From: Scilla litardierei
Lineage: Eukaryota; Streptophyta; Magnoliopsida; Asparagales; Asparagaceae
Reading direction: 5' to 3'
DNA length: 64,000 nt
NCBI GenBank assembly: GCA_030789695.1
Contig: CM061138.1
Span: 185,047,051-185,111,050, forward strand
The first letter of the stretch is position 1, and every line of letters begins with the position of its first letter. A program made the position numbers and the translations under genes. Below the pieces are notes generated by a model that saw only the letters and a list, made by a program, of their open reading frames with translations, did no database searches and was not told the origin of the DNA. Positions 43,147 through 54,803 of the stretch are shown in pieces.

Positions 43147-46100
43147 TGTAATGGCCCATAGTGCCATATACGTAGGGCCTATGCTCTTGTGTGGCAATAG
43201 AGTGTGTATCTGTGTATTATGTATTATACAAGTGAGTACATATTTACGTGTCCTTTAGATGGTTGATTGTGCATGTAGTGTGTACAGTGCACTATAAAGT
43301 GGTATGTGTGGAGTAGTCCTAGTAATTAGACTTACTATTAGTGTTATTAATTTAATTGATGCTGATGGTGGATTCTTATTGGTGGCTTGCACAGTTGCCC
43401 ATGGATACTTGTTGAATACTTATGTATTAGTAATATAGTGTGTTTAGTAATGTGGGTGTAGTGTGCATGCATGAATGGTGAGGTGATGCATGGGTATGTG
43501 ATGCATGAATGTGGTTGTATGATAGTATGTGGGTGAATGGGTGTGTAGGATTGGTGTAGAGAGACTAGTATGAGAAGGGGTTAAGGTTAGTGGCATTCTT
43601 GTAATTAATAGGAGAGTGTGAGAAGTAATGGCTTACTTGTAATTAAGTTTGGTTGGGTGTGTATAGTAGGAGAGATATTTGTGTAGGAATGTCATACTTG
43701 TAATTAAGGAGGTAAGTTGGATGGCAAATATGAAAAAAATATGAGTAATGGCAAATTTGTAAATAAGAGGATTATTGGAAGAAATATCTTTGATTACTTG
43801 ATTCTCCTACATTCCACACTCTTCTCTTCACTTTTCTTTACTTTCTTTTTATTTGGGGAAATGGTAAACTTGTAAATATAGCTTATTGACTCTTCTACTT
43901 AATTCTTGGATCTTCTACTCCCTTCTCCCAAATTCTCCTCGTTTCTAAACTCTTCTAAAAATATCTCACTCTTTTCCCAAGACCAGTCCGAATTCATCCA
44001 TTCCCCTTGCTCCCTCTTAGATTTTAGGGAGGCTGAGCACCCATAGGGCTACGCCACCCTCACTCTTCATACCCACGTAGCATCCATGTCATCGTGTGGG
44101 TGCTGTTGCTCATTCTAGGAGCTTGTGGAGGAGAAATAGAGAAGAGAAGGAAGAAGGAGAAGGGCTTGAAGTAGGAGGAGCCATAGGGATTTGGGCTACC
44201 CCCTTGTCTCTCATCACCCCTAAGGTAGGATTCCATCTCCAACTAGTATTAGAGTTGCATGCTTAGTTTCATGATTGTTGGTGGTGGTGGTGGTGTTGTG
44301 GTTTTACCTTTTCTTAAGTTAATCCTGAGTTTGTATGGTTGTGCGCGGTGAGCAATTCTGAGTTTTGGGTGGTTTTGTGCGGTGAGCAATTTTGAGTTTA
44401 TATGGTTTTGTGCGGTGAGCAATTCTGAGTTTTGGGTGGTTTTGTGCGGTGAGCAATCCTGAGTTTGTATGGTTTTGTGCGGTGAGCAATTCTGAGTTTT
44501 GGTGGTTTTGTGCGGTGAGCAATTCTGAACAGATTTGTCTGCTGATTGTTTTGCTTAGCGCTTCCAATCTAGAATTGAGTTTGCTCTGAAACTTTTATGG
44601 TCTAAAGATTGGACTGTTATCTACAACTTTTATGTTGTGAACTTTTACTAATTTGGACTGTAATTAGGGCTAAAAATTCTATCTTGCTAACATGTCAGTT
44701 TTTATTCAGTCCGAAGACATTTTACTAAAACAGGGAGCAGTCCCTTAATACTTGATGGAATTGTGTGTTCTTGGTCTCGTTGTAAAGTTAACAAGTTTTG
44801 CTTCAACTTCATCTCAGTGCATGGTTTCGAGATACTAACTGCAACATTCTTAAATTAGCAATCTTTACAGCTCTTAGAATCTGTTTGAAAAACAAGTTTG
44901 ATAGGTCTTACCAAACAATTCACCATAAATCACCCAGTGGGAATTTCCTCTTGAAAGTTTAACTGTGACTCCACAACACATATATCTACAACTCTTAAGA
45001 GAAGAAAAGTTGATGTTTACTACAAATATTTGGAGCATTATGCCTCAGTTTGCCTATTATTTTCAGAACTAGGTTGCATGAATGTGTTGTTTTGTGTTCA
45101 ATTATAGATGTCCATGTTTTGTGGCTTCATTATATGATTGTTACATGATTCATTAGTTGTTTATTTAGCCACCTCATGTCTCATAAAGTGGTTAAATTTC
45201 ATTTATATTAAACATCTTGGTGGTTTAATTACTGATAACAATGCTGGCCTTCAAGAGGTGTTGAGGTTGGGAAAAGGAAGCAAGTTTGGATATGTTCATG
45301 TTAGGGACACGAAGGTGGAGTGCACGAGCATGGACAAAATTGTCACGGTAGGAGGCAGTAGAAGTCGCCGTGGGCAACCTCTTGATCCATTAGGTGACTC
45401 CACATTGATAACAGAGTAGAATCACTTGCACTTACACGCTGGCTCATTCATGGGATCCCACTGCATTGCATCGCATAGCAATTTCTTTGTGTTTCATATG
45501 CATCATGGCATCATTGAGCATTATGTGTGACTTGTGGTTATAGATGTGAATGTTGCCTTGTATGTATGATTGTTGCCATGAATGCATGAATTGCTTGAGA
45601 TGGGTGCATATTGGAAAATGAGGTGGTTTGCTTTCATTTGTGAAACTTAAGTAAGTGGAAGTGAGACAGGTTCCATGTTACCAGTTTCCTTGGTTTACTA
45701 TTATCACTTAGTTGCTCATTATAAATGTTGTACTTGTTACTTGTTGTCTCTTGTATATTATGTTAGTATATACACCTTGTATGTTGCACGTGCACGCTCC
45801 CACATGCTCATACCTATAGTTGTTACTTCCTTTACTGCAGTAGATGTTTATGCCATGTCATACACTCTGCCTGCTCACGTGCACCCTTTCCACACTTCAT
45901 GTAAGGGCTAGTTGGGTATGGTATTCCTACTAGGTCACGCTTTGACGTGCCCCAACGTTGACTTTTCAGGTTCAGGTGTTGGAGTTGGTTGGTGATTATG
46001 ATGCGCAGCAGTGGAGTTCTGTGGATGAGTTAGGTTGGGATGGCGAGGGGAGAGGAGAGAGTGTTTATACGTTTGGGGTTTTGTTTGGGTAGAGACGAGA

Positions 46101-46368
46101 TGATAATGATGGATGTATGTACAGATGGAGGATGTAAAAATATCAGACTTTTTTTTGGGTTTAGTTGTTATACAGTTTCCCTCAGTGTTTCTTTTTGTGT
46201 TATGTTTTGGTTGTTTGGTTGTGCTTTGGAAACATTACAGGTACTATCCCAGCAGTACGCAGTGGACCTGCTTGAGTTTTTGATATTTCCTTTCGTAACA
46301 CTTGCTGCTTTGGGATCACCAGGGACAGATTCGTACTTTCCGGGTATCCTAAGGAGCGGGGCGTTTCA
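43147..46368 (+). repeat. Element D 3' LTR (3.2 kb)
   Basis: TGTAATGGCCC to GGGGCGTTTCA. It contains a donor-like AAG|GTAGGA at 44,225 and an acceptor-like CTTTTCAG at 45,962-45,969, suggesting a leader intron of about 1.7 kb. A tandem repeat lies at about 44,326-44,530, and a short frame (45,255-45,419, LQEVLRLGKGSKFGYVHV) is of unknown meaning. It is related along much of its length to LTR E. Confidence 0.72.
44326..44530 (+). repeat. Tandem repeat in the D LTR
   Basis: About six copies of a roughly 36-nt unit built on TGTGCGGTGAGCAATTCTGAG. Two variants, with TTTGTATGG or TTTTGGGTGG spacers, alternate for the most part, so the higher-order period is about 73 nt. It lies inside the putative LTR intron. 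Confidence 0.85.
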
Positions 46369-47224
46369 GCGTCTGATAAAATAATGGCTTTTGCCTTATA
46401 TATATCAGAAACCATATCGCCAACAACAATAGCATGACTCAAGCCCTGTGAGCGCAGCTGCAATTTGATATCCAATTACCAGCTCAAGTAATTCTTGCAT
46501 GTAGCCTCCAATACGTCGAAGTCGACGCTCGCTATCTTTGCCATTCATATAAGCATGTTAAACAAGCAATAATTAAATATTTGAAAATAAATAAATAATC
46601 ATGCAATTCAGACTCAGATATTTGTTGTGTGGATCGACTAGTCACCATTTTTAAAATAAAGTCCATATACAGTCACATTAAAAAGAAAATACCACTCGGG
46701 AACCCACTTGGGGCCCATACTCTTCTGGAAGTAGATCTTCATCTTCATGGGATGTGCGCCAGTCTTGGAATTTATACAATTTAATCATCACTACAATTTC
46801 TCTCAAAGGAAGAAAAAATGAGAGAAAAATAAATGGTGACAAATAGCTGATCCAAAACCACAACAAAATATTAACATTCGTCGCAGAAACATCAACAATG
46901 CAGCATGCATTCATTTATTCATCACAGGCATGTAATATGTTTGAGCGCAAATTCATGTTACTGGCAATGAAAGTATGCAACATCACAGCCATTTTTAATG
47001 GAATAAAATATTTTTCTTTAATAATTAATTGGACCACGTGAAAACATCATTAACCGCTAGTTTAGTTGACTAACGACAGAGCGGTCTTAGGATCCTCATA
47101 ATTATTAAACGTGAAAAATAATAACATAATACAATATGAAAAATGCGATTGATGATGATTTACACATTAGAATGAATCAGAATTATTTAGGAAAAAATTT
47201 GATCAAGAGATTTTTTTAAAAAAT
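46369..47224 (-). pseudogene. Unassigned segment with exon-like pieces (possible host gene fragment)
   Basis: Three minus-strand pieces look like exons with splice-like edges. About 46,795-46,708 encodes EIVVMIKLYKFQDWRTSHEDEDLLPEEYGPQ after TTTGAG and before GTGGGTTCC. About 46,533-46,477 encodes DSERRLRRIGGYMQELLEL before GTAATT. About 46,456-46,369 encodes LRSQGLSHAIVV after TTGCAG, ending at the D LTR. I do not recognise the protein. The rest is AT-rich. It could be a truncated host gene, captured sequence, or chance. Confidence 0.3.
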
Positions 47225-50010
47225 TGTAACGCCCCGCTTCCCAAAAGACACCGGAAGCGAGAGCGTTACGCGGTCCGCTTGAACTGGAGCGGTGAAGCTC
47301 GAGTTCAATAAGCGTCTGTGATAAAAACACAGATGAGGTCCTTACAACTGCCATTCAGAACAATCAGAAACACAACCAGAAAAGTAAAGCCACATCCAGA
47401 GATAAAGTTCGTACACAGAGTTTAACAAGCCACATCTGGGCTAAAAGTAGCAACAAGAAAAGAACGTACGCGGAAGCAACTACAACGTCTGAAAAAGGAA
47501 ACTAGGAAAGCGGTAAAGTGTCGGGGGTCCACTAGTCCTCTGATGGGAGAGGCACTGTGTCAGGTGCGAACTCCTGACTCTCCAACTCTGACGTCTCGTA
47601 CTGGTCCTCCTGGTACTCAAGCTCTGAACCTGACATACATCCACAAACATGAATGTATGTCAGCTAGAGGTCTGCAAGAAGAGGTTAGCATCCCAAGGCG
47701 AAGTATATGATAGATATATGAATTTTAAAAGCATTAATAATTTAAGAAAAAGTGACTGCAGCAATTTAACAAATAACAATTTATAGAAACGGAAGCGGAC
47801 AATTCTAGCATGCAGTTCTAGACTGTTGCAAGTTTAAAGTTAAGATTCTCTGAGTTCGTTAGCATTTCAATTTTCAAGATGACCAAGTTAGTGTTCAAAT
47901 GACCATGTCAGGAATTCACATCTAATCTAGGGTTCTCGCCTTTAGGTCGTGATGAGAAGGTCGTTCCTCTCACGGGGGCTTACCGTGATTGACGCTAACC
48001 CACCGCGTCGGGTGGTGCTATTGAGGAAAGTACCTTTCATACGCCCAGTGGCCGCTCAACCCTAACCCCACCCAAAAGTTTTGCCGGAACACGAGTCGGC
48101 CTTGTCGACTCACACGACATCACGATATCACGATACCGCCTTCGAGGCGCACGATTTCACGATGCCCAAATTGTTAGACATGTCAAGACTCACTGAATGT
48201 TACTGTTAACAAAATTAAAGTTTTATGGTGACAGTTCTACAAAACGGAAACGGGTCAAACGACCGTTCCCGTAATTTTAAATAATGACGAATACGTCCTT
48301 TTTGTTCAACTTGCTACAGAAATGATTGTTTTCTCTTATTGTTTAAAATGGGGATATATCGTATGATATACCGTTGGATCCCAAATTTCGTCCTAGTCAT
48401 TATGGTGTCAGTTTTGTACGTCATTTCACGCCTAGCTTTTGAGTTACACAGCAATACATGAAGGCGGCGTAAACGTGTCGAAACTTCTAAAAATCATAAC
48501 AAATCATATACTTGCATGTTTTCGACGTTCTTGGTGTAGTTGGATTCGTCTCGACGAGTACTACGCTACGGAAGGTTTGGTTCGCTGTTTTGGCAGAGCA
48601 CAAAATCAGAATTCACGTTTCTTGTTCAGGACAGATTTGCAAAAGTACCCCTACGACGTTTAATTGCCAAGTTTTATTAAGTTTTCTACTTTACGGTGTG
48701 GGTTAAGAGTTATAGGGGTAGATCTACCAACCTAAAGTGAAGCGAGGGATCGGATGACGACCACGAGCAACGACGACGCGTACGGTGCTGAAACTTCGAC
48801 GTTCACGCTCCGAACTTGTTGCGACAGCGAGTAGGCGACGGACAGAGGTTGTCAGCGAGTTCCGGGGGCTGTCGTCGACACGCGAGGAGGCGCTGAAGCT
48901 GTCGGCTGCGTCGTGTGGAGGGAGGGAGAGGAGAAACTGCCGTGGCTGCGTGGGTGCTGTTTGCGTGGCTGCTGGAGTTGTTTTGCGTGGACTGAGGAAG
49001 GAGGAGAAAGGAGCATGCCTAGCTGTGGGTCTTGCGGCTGGAGATGGAGATGAAGTGGTTGCTTGCGAGAATGGGGAGGTGGCTTTGGGCTGTGGCGTGG
49101 GGTAGGAAGAGGACTCGGCCTGGAGATGTAGAGGAGGAGGAGTTCTGGCTTGGTGCAGGCCGTGGGATGTGGTTGTTGCGTGAGGATGATGGCAGCTAGA
49201 GGAGCTTGAAGTCGGCGGCCTGGAGTTGTAGAGGAGGAGGAAGGAGAGCTCGAGTTTGGGATGCTGGCGGCTGGAGGTTGCCGTGACCTAGGGTTGGAAA
49301 AAATAGGAGTAGGCTTAGGTTTTTCTAGGCTGGGAGATGTATGGAGTCGGTGGCTGCTAGGGGTTGTGGGTTAGAGTTTTGCAAACTAGGTTTATATTAT
49401 ATAGAGTTAGGGTACAGGTTGCCGCTGTGGAGAAACCTAGGTTGAAATTATAAACAAAACAATAGAGTAGAGGCTAGGGTTCTATAACTTAGGCCTATGT
49501 TTTAATTAAATAAAAAGTGTGTGATGTAGGGGCTCGGCTGTGTAGGGTTTAGACTTAGGTTGTTGCGGCTGTGAAATTCCTAGGGCTTAGGGTTTGTGTA
49601 GGGTTTGAATAAAAGAGAGTAGGTTATAATATATATAGGATGTAGGCTAAAATAGGCAACCTGGGGTTTTTTTATTAATAGGATGTAGGCCTAGGTTGGA
49701 ATTTAAAGATTGCAAGTGTGTGTGAAGGATGTGTACAGGCAATGCGTGAGCTTAAATATATAGGTTACTATGTTTAAAAAGGAAAGTTTGGAAATTATTA
49801 AAATGAGAGGTACAAAAATAATAATAGTAGTAATAATCATAACAATAGTAATAATAAATAACAATAATAATAATAAGTAACAATAATATTAATAAATAAT
49901 AGGAAATAAAATTAACCAAGGCTAAATATAAAGATATGACAAAATACGGATACGGGCAAAAAAAACACTAGAGGAAAACAGATAATATCATCAAAAGACT
50001 GGTCGTTACA
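47225..50010 (-). repeat. Gypsy-2 3' LTR
   Basis: 2,786 bp, minus sense TGTAACGACCAG to GGGGCGTTACA. It contains an acidic 34-codon frame (47,532-47,636), a donor-like TTTAG|GTTGGTAG near 48,735, and a region of ATA/ATT trinucleotide repeats at about 49,805-49,905. G-rich frames around 48,785-49,105 are not supported as protein. Confidence 0.92.
47532..47636 (-). CDS. Small acidic ORF inside the Gypsy-2 LTR
   Basis: 34 codons, starting MSGSELEYQEDQYE, acidic, at the position matching the Gypsy-1 small ORF. The copy in the other LTR (55,135-55,239) has an early stop. Translation unproven; it may instead be part of an exon after an AG|GTTCAG acceptor. Confidence 0.25.
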   Translation of the reverse strand: MSGSELEYQEDQYETSELESQEFAPDTVPLPSED

Positions 50011-50059
50011 TCCTACCCACCTTAAGGAAAATTCCGCCCTCGGAATTTCTAACAATCAC

Positions 50060-52979
50060 TGGTTAGGGAACAGGTGGGGGTAACGCTCTCTCATCTCATC
50101 TTCTCTCTCCCAGGTGGACTCCCCTGGCGATCCGTGGCACCACATCACCCTAACAAGATCGACAGTCTTGTTTCGGAGTGACTTCTGACGTCTATCAAGA
50201 ATCTACACTGGCTGCTGATCGTACGTCAGATCTGGACGAACGGTGATCTCAGAGTAGTCAACAGCGTGAGATGGATCGCTGATGTACCGACGAAGCTGAG
50301 ACACATGGAAGACATCGTGAACACCCTCCAAAGATGGTGGCAAGGCTAAGCGGTAGGCTACCTCGCCAACTCTCTCCAGAACATCGAAGGGTCCGATGTA
50401 TCTCGGGCTGAGCTTGCAACGTTTCCCAAAGTGAATCACTCCCCGATTCGGGGAAATCTTCAGAAACACATGGTCTCCCGGCTGAAACTCCAGAGGTCGT
50501 CGTTTAGCATCAGCCCAATGCTTATAACGGTCCTGAGCAATCCGAAGCTTGTCCCTGATATCTCGAACAACGTCCACATCTTTGACAATCAACTCGGGTC
50601 CCAATAACTCTCTATCTCCAACGTCGTCCCAGCTCAGGGGCGAATGACACTTCCTCCCGTAGAGAGCAGCAAATGGCGCCATGCCAATGCTTGCCTGATA
50701 ACTGTTGTTGTAGGAGAACTCCACCAGGTGTAGGTGATCCTCCCACGAACCCTTGAAATCTAGCATGCGAGCTCTCAGCATGTCCTCCAGAATCTGAATG
50801 GTCCGCTCTGACTGGCCATCCGTCTGCGGGTGATACGCAGTGCTGAACTTCAGACTGGTACCTAGATTGGTCTGCAGACTCTTCCAGAACTGAGATGTGA
50901 ACCTCGTATCACGATCGGACACGATGCTCACAGGGACTCCATGCAATCGCACGATCTCCTACACAACATATTTCACATCACTATTGGTACTAGAAGGAAT
51001 TACGATAGGATGAGTTGGATCATTACATCCATATATTTCCTTGCCAGTATCTCCGTGGATTGTCCTACTCGGAACGGTATGAAGTGCACAGACTTGGTCA
51101 GTCGATCGACGATGACCCAGATTGCGTCGTTCTGTTTGGTGCTCCGAGGTAAGCCAGTCACGAAATCCATCGTGATGTGCTGCCATTTCCACTCTGGGAT
51201 AGGCATGGGTTGTAGTAGTCCTGCGGTGTGATGATGTTCAGCCTTCACCTGCTGACACACCAGGCACTTGGCAACACTCCGTGCCACACTTCTCTTCATC
51301 CCGTGCCACCAGAAATTCCGACGAAGATCCTTGTACATATTCGTACCTCTAGGATGAATGGAATAAGGCAAACTGTGAGCCTCATTCATCAATTCTTCTC
51401 TGATATGTCCTGCAGGCACGCAGATCCTACTGCCATACCTCAAAGATCCATCCCCGTGAATCAGAAAATCTGTCCGGAGTCCGGCTTCGACTTGCTCTCT
51501 AATCTTCATCAACTTGGCATCACCAGCTTGAGCAGTCTTGATCCGATCAACAATCGTCGACCGAATCTGCATGTTCATCAACGACGAAGTGACTCCCGGA
51601 AGAACAGCTTCAACATCCATCTCTTGCAGATCCTGCTGTAATATCCACTGAGTTGTGAGAATCATCACCTCTGGCAGTCGGCTCAAGGCGTCCGGTACGA
51701 CATTCACCTTCCCTGGGTGATACTGAAGGTCGATGTCGTAATCTGCCATCAACTCCAACCATCTGGGTTGCCTCATATTCAGCTCCTTCTGAGTAAATAT
51801 GTATTTCAAACTTTTGTGATCAGTGAATATCTTCACTTTCTCACTCAGTAAGAAATGACGCCAAATCTTCAGTGCGAATATGACAGCGGCGAGTTCCAAA
51901 TCATGGGTTGGATAGTTCTTCTCATGGACTTTCAACTGTCGCGAAGCATACGCGACCACATGGTTGTGCTGGTGCAGAACACAACCAAGTCCCTTGCCAG
52001 ATGCATCATAGAAAATCTCAAAGCCTCCGCTTCTATCCGGAATAGCTAGTATCGGTGCAGTAGTCAGTCTCTCCTTCAAAGTGCTGAACGCCTGCTCACA
52101 AGATTCTGACAACTGAACTTGACATCCTTCCGCGTCAATCTCGTCATCGGCTCAGCTATCCTCGAGAAATCCTTGATAAATCTGCGGTAGTAGCCAGCCA
52201 ATCCGAGGAAACTTCTGATGTCTGAAGCCGATCACGGTGTAGGCCAATCACTGACTGCTCTGACCTTCTCCGGATCCACTGAGATGCCGGCTCCTGATAC
52301 TACATGTCCAAGGAATGCAATTCTGTCCAGCCAGAATTCGCATTTGCTAAACTTGGCATATAGTTTATGATGGCGGAGCGTCTCCAACACCAATCTCAAG
52401 TGTTCTGCATGCTCTTCCTCGCTCCTCGAGTACACCAGGATGTCATCTATAAAGATCACCACGAACTTGTCGAGGAAGTCATAAAAGATGAGGTTCATGA
52501 GATTCATGAACACGGCAGGAGCGTTGGTCACACCGAATGGCATGCCAACGAACTCATAATGCCCGTACTTGGTCCGAAAAGCTGTCTTGGGCACGTCATC
52601 CTTCTTGACTCTGACTTGATGGTATCCGCTCTGAAGATCCAACTTCGAAAACACCTTCGATCCACCAAGCTGATCGAAGATATCATCAATACGGGGCAAC
52701 GGGTACTTGTTCTTCACAGTGATCTGATTCAGCTCTCGATAGTCGATACACATCCTCCTCGACCCGTCTTTCTTCTTCACCAGCAAGACGGGTGCACCCC
52801 AGGGAGACACGCTGGGATGAATAAAACCCTTCTGCAGTAGCTCATCCAACTGCTTCCTCAGCTCCTCTAGCTCAGCTGGAGCCATACAGTACGTCGCCTT
52901 AGAAATCGGTTGAGCTCCTGGCATCAGATCAATGTCGAACTCCAATGCCCGATCAGGCGGTAAACCAGAAATGTCCTCG
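50060..52979 (-). pseudogene. Gypsy-2 pol: RT, RNase H, integrase, chromodomain-like tail (broken)
   Basis: Minus-strand pieces. RT (52,945-52,232) has [17 protein letters not shown] and FIDDIL, and stops at an in-frame TGA (52,232). After a frameshift near 52,112, RNase H ([19 protein letters not shown]) and integrase N-terminus ([20 protein letters not shown]) run to about 51,029. A 68-bp insertion then shifts the frame. The integrase core resumes in 50,952-50,203 ([16 protein letters not shown]) to [15 protein letters not shown] further stop near 50,203 precedes the chromodomain-like RNKTVDLVRVMW ... WEREDEMRERYPHLF. Motifs otherwise match Gypsy-1 closely. Confidence 0.92.
50961..51028 (-). 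other. 68-bp insertion in Gypsy-2 integrase
   Basis: Compared with Gypsy-1 the sequence CTCCT|CCATATAT is split by 68 bp of unrelated AT-rich sequence. No target duplication or terminal inverted repeat is evident. It resembles filler DNA from break repair. Confidence 0.7.
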
Positions 52980-53450
52980 AGAAGACATCCTCGAAGTCTC
53001 GCACTACTGCTGGCTTCTCCGGCTCTGCTATCATTGATGCAATTGTCAATCTGTACGGCTGGGCCCGGAACTTGACAGGTCCGAGCGAACGTCCTCCGCC
53101 GACGAACTCGAATACTGGATGGTCAGGAATTTCAAACACCACTTTCTTCCGATGACAGTCGATCGTGGCGTAAAAAGCTCCCAACCAATCAATGCCGAGG
53201 ATTGCATCGAAATTGGATAGGTCGTGGACGATGAAATCTGCATACAATTCGTGTCCACTAACCACCAATGGGCAAGGTCTACAACCAAGTGCAACCTTTA
53301 CTACACCATTCCCAGTCGTGATGTTCCAACACTTGGGAAGTGTGTAGGTGGGTATCGAGTGTTCGACTACGAACTTCCGTGATAGGATGCACATGGAAGC
53401 TCCAGAGTCGAACAGGGTCAGGGCTGGGTGAGAAGAAACTAGGATAACAG
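52980..53450 (-). pseudogene. Gypsy-2 aspartic protease
   Basis: After a predicted acceptor (TTAG) the frame reads VILVSSHPALTLFDSGAS (active-site LFDSGAS), then a flap-like region and AILGIDWLGAFYATID. It ends near 52,980 where one base is missing after FEDVFS, throwing the remaining lead-in to RT out of frame. Same layout as Gypsy-1. Confidence 0.88.
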
Positions 53451-53535
53451 CTAAGGGGAATCATGCAACTAAATCAAACAAGGAACTAACTAATCAAACA
53501 TAGATGCAGAAAAGGAAAGACTAGGTCAGGGTTAC
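53451..53535 (-). other. Predicted 85-nt intron between Gypsy-2 gag and protease
   Basis: Donor GCAG|GTAACCC and acceptor CCCTTAG|CTGTT on the minus strand. Removal joins VIA to AVILV in frame. Unspliced translation stops at 53,486. It matches the Gypsy-1 case in position and edges although the intron bodies differ. Confidence 0.5.
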
Positions 53536-54694
53536 CTGCAATCACGTCTTCAGCAGCTTCAGCCTCAACGGCTGTCATAGTAAAAGCTCGATGCTTCGGC
53601 GGGTTGGCTTGTTGAAAGGCCCGATCCTGTGGAACCAGAGGTGGTCCACGCTGTCCAGGTGCAGGCACTGGTCTCTGAGCGGGTCCAGGTGCAGGCGATG
53701 TCCGCTGAACAGGTTCAGGTGCTCCAGCAGTCATAGGTCGAGAACCCCGGGGGCAGCCCCTCGCAACATGGGCAGGCGATCCACAAACCAAACACTGATT
53801 CAGCATCCTCATGCAGTCCTTCTTCACATGGCCAAGCTTGCCACAGAAATGGCAAGTCAGCTCAGCTCGGTTGGAAACCGGTGCTTCTGGCCTCTTGAAC
53901 TGAGTGGTCTGGACTGGACGTACACCAGGCCTAGGTGCACTCCTCAGCATCTCCATCGGGCGCTTGCCCGCCTGACGTGCCTTCTTCAGATTGGCAATCT
54001 GCTCCTGATTCTTCGCGGCCACCAGGACATCCTCATGAGTAGAAAAAGTATTCCCAGACAGCACACTCTGGCTGTCCAGGTCCAAACCCTGCAGGAAACG
54101 ATGTGCACAGTCCTCAGGTTCCTTTACCATAGCAGGGGCATAGCGGCTCAGCATAGTAAACTCCGACTCGTACTCATCAACGGTCATAGTACCCGGCTCC
54201 AGGTTGATGAAGCGACTCTCCATCATTCGCTTCACAGACTTCGAAAAATACTGGGCATCGAACCTCTTGCAGAAGGTATCCCATGAAATCGGCTTGGTCA
54301 GCTTGGCCTCCTCCGCAGTCCACCAACTACGGGCATTATCAGTCAACTACTTCCTGGCAAGATCCACCCATTCATCTTTGTTGATTCGGGCAAGGCCCAA
54401 ATCGTCCTCAGTGCTTTGACGCCACTCTTCGGCCGCAAGCGGGCCCTCTCGTCCGGAAAAGCTCTTCGGGCGCATCTCTCTGAACTGCTTGGCTCCCGGG
54501 GCTGGTGCAGCTGGTGCGGCTGGCGCAGCTGGTGCAGCCTGACGTCCCTACTGGACTAGATGATGCTGAACCTCCAGCATATCTCTCATAACACCAAGCA
54601 TCTGGCGGATTTCGTCCTCTCCACCTCCAGTAGCTCCGGCTCCGGTTCCGGCTCCGGCTCCGGCTCCGTGTCGGGTGATGCGTCTGCTGGACAT
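53486..54694 (-). pseudogene. Gypsy-2 gag (two nonsense codons)
   Basis: From ATG 54,694 (MSSRRITRHGAGAG) the frame has TAG stops at about 54,547 and 54,347, the latter in the conserved LTDNARSWW block where Gypsy-1 reads KRQLKDNARNWW. This suggests CAG-to-TAG changes. Beyond them the capsid region (FDAQYFSK, GTMTVDEYESEFTMLSRYAP) and two zinc knuckles (CHFCGKLGHVKKDC, CLVCGSPAHVARGC) are intact. A Pro/Ala/Gly-rich tail leads to the predicted donor. Confidence 0.9.
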
Positions 54695-54803
54695 CCTGCA
54701 AAAGAAAAAGAAAGCCCGAGTTAATCCCGTGTATACGATTACTCTAGATGTTTGGCTAATGATAAGTGTTTTCATTATTCCGAATTTCGCAGTTGCAAGA
54801 GGA

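Larger units (their letters stand above)
39801..46368 (+). mobile_element. Element D: non-autonomous large-LTR gypsy-like element (5' LTR truncated)
   Basis: The last 280 bp of an LTR (39,801-40,080) are repeated at 46,088-46,368, the end of a 3.2-kb LTR starting at 43,147. After the left copy comes a primer-site block like that of the gypsy elements (40,083-40,097). Before the right LTR is a polypurine tract TTTTAAGGTGTGTAGAA. Excluding C2 the interior is about 0.95 kb with no frames, like a LARD. LTR ends resemble gypsy LTRs (TGTAATGGCCC ... GGGGCGTTTCA). No TSD can be checked because the left LTR lacks its start. Confidence 0.7.

Noticed and set aside
44319..44567. Frame with repeated LLTAQNH/AHRTKP peptides
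   Set aside because: It is the tandem repeat in the D LTR read backwards.
46369..46475. Continuation of Copia-1 RT to the right of element D
   Set aside because: The sequence does not match the RT region expected upstream of the VPYLSAIG block in any frame I read.
48785..49105. Arg/Gly-rich plus-strand frame, repeated in part at 56,519-56,710
   Set aside because: It lies in the Gypsy-2 LTR, is not conserved between the two LTR copies, and is opposite in sense to the element.
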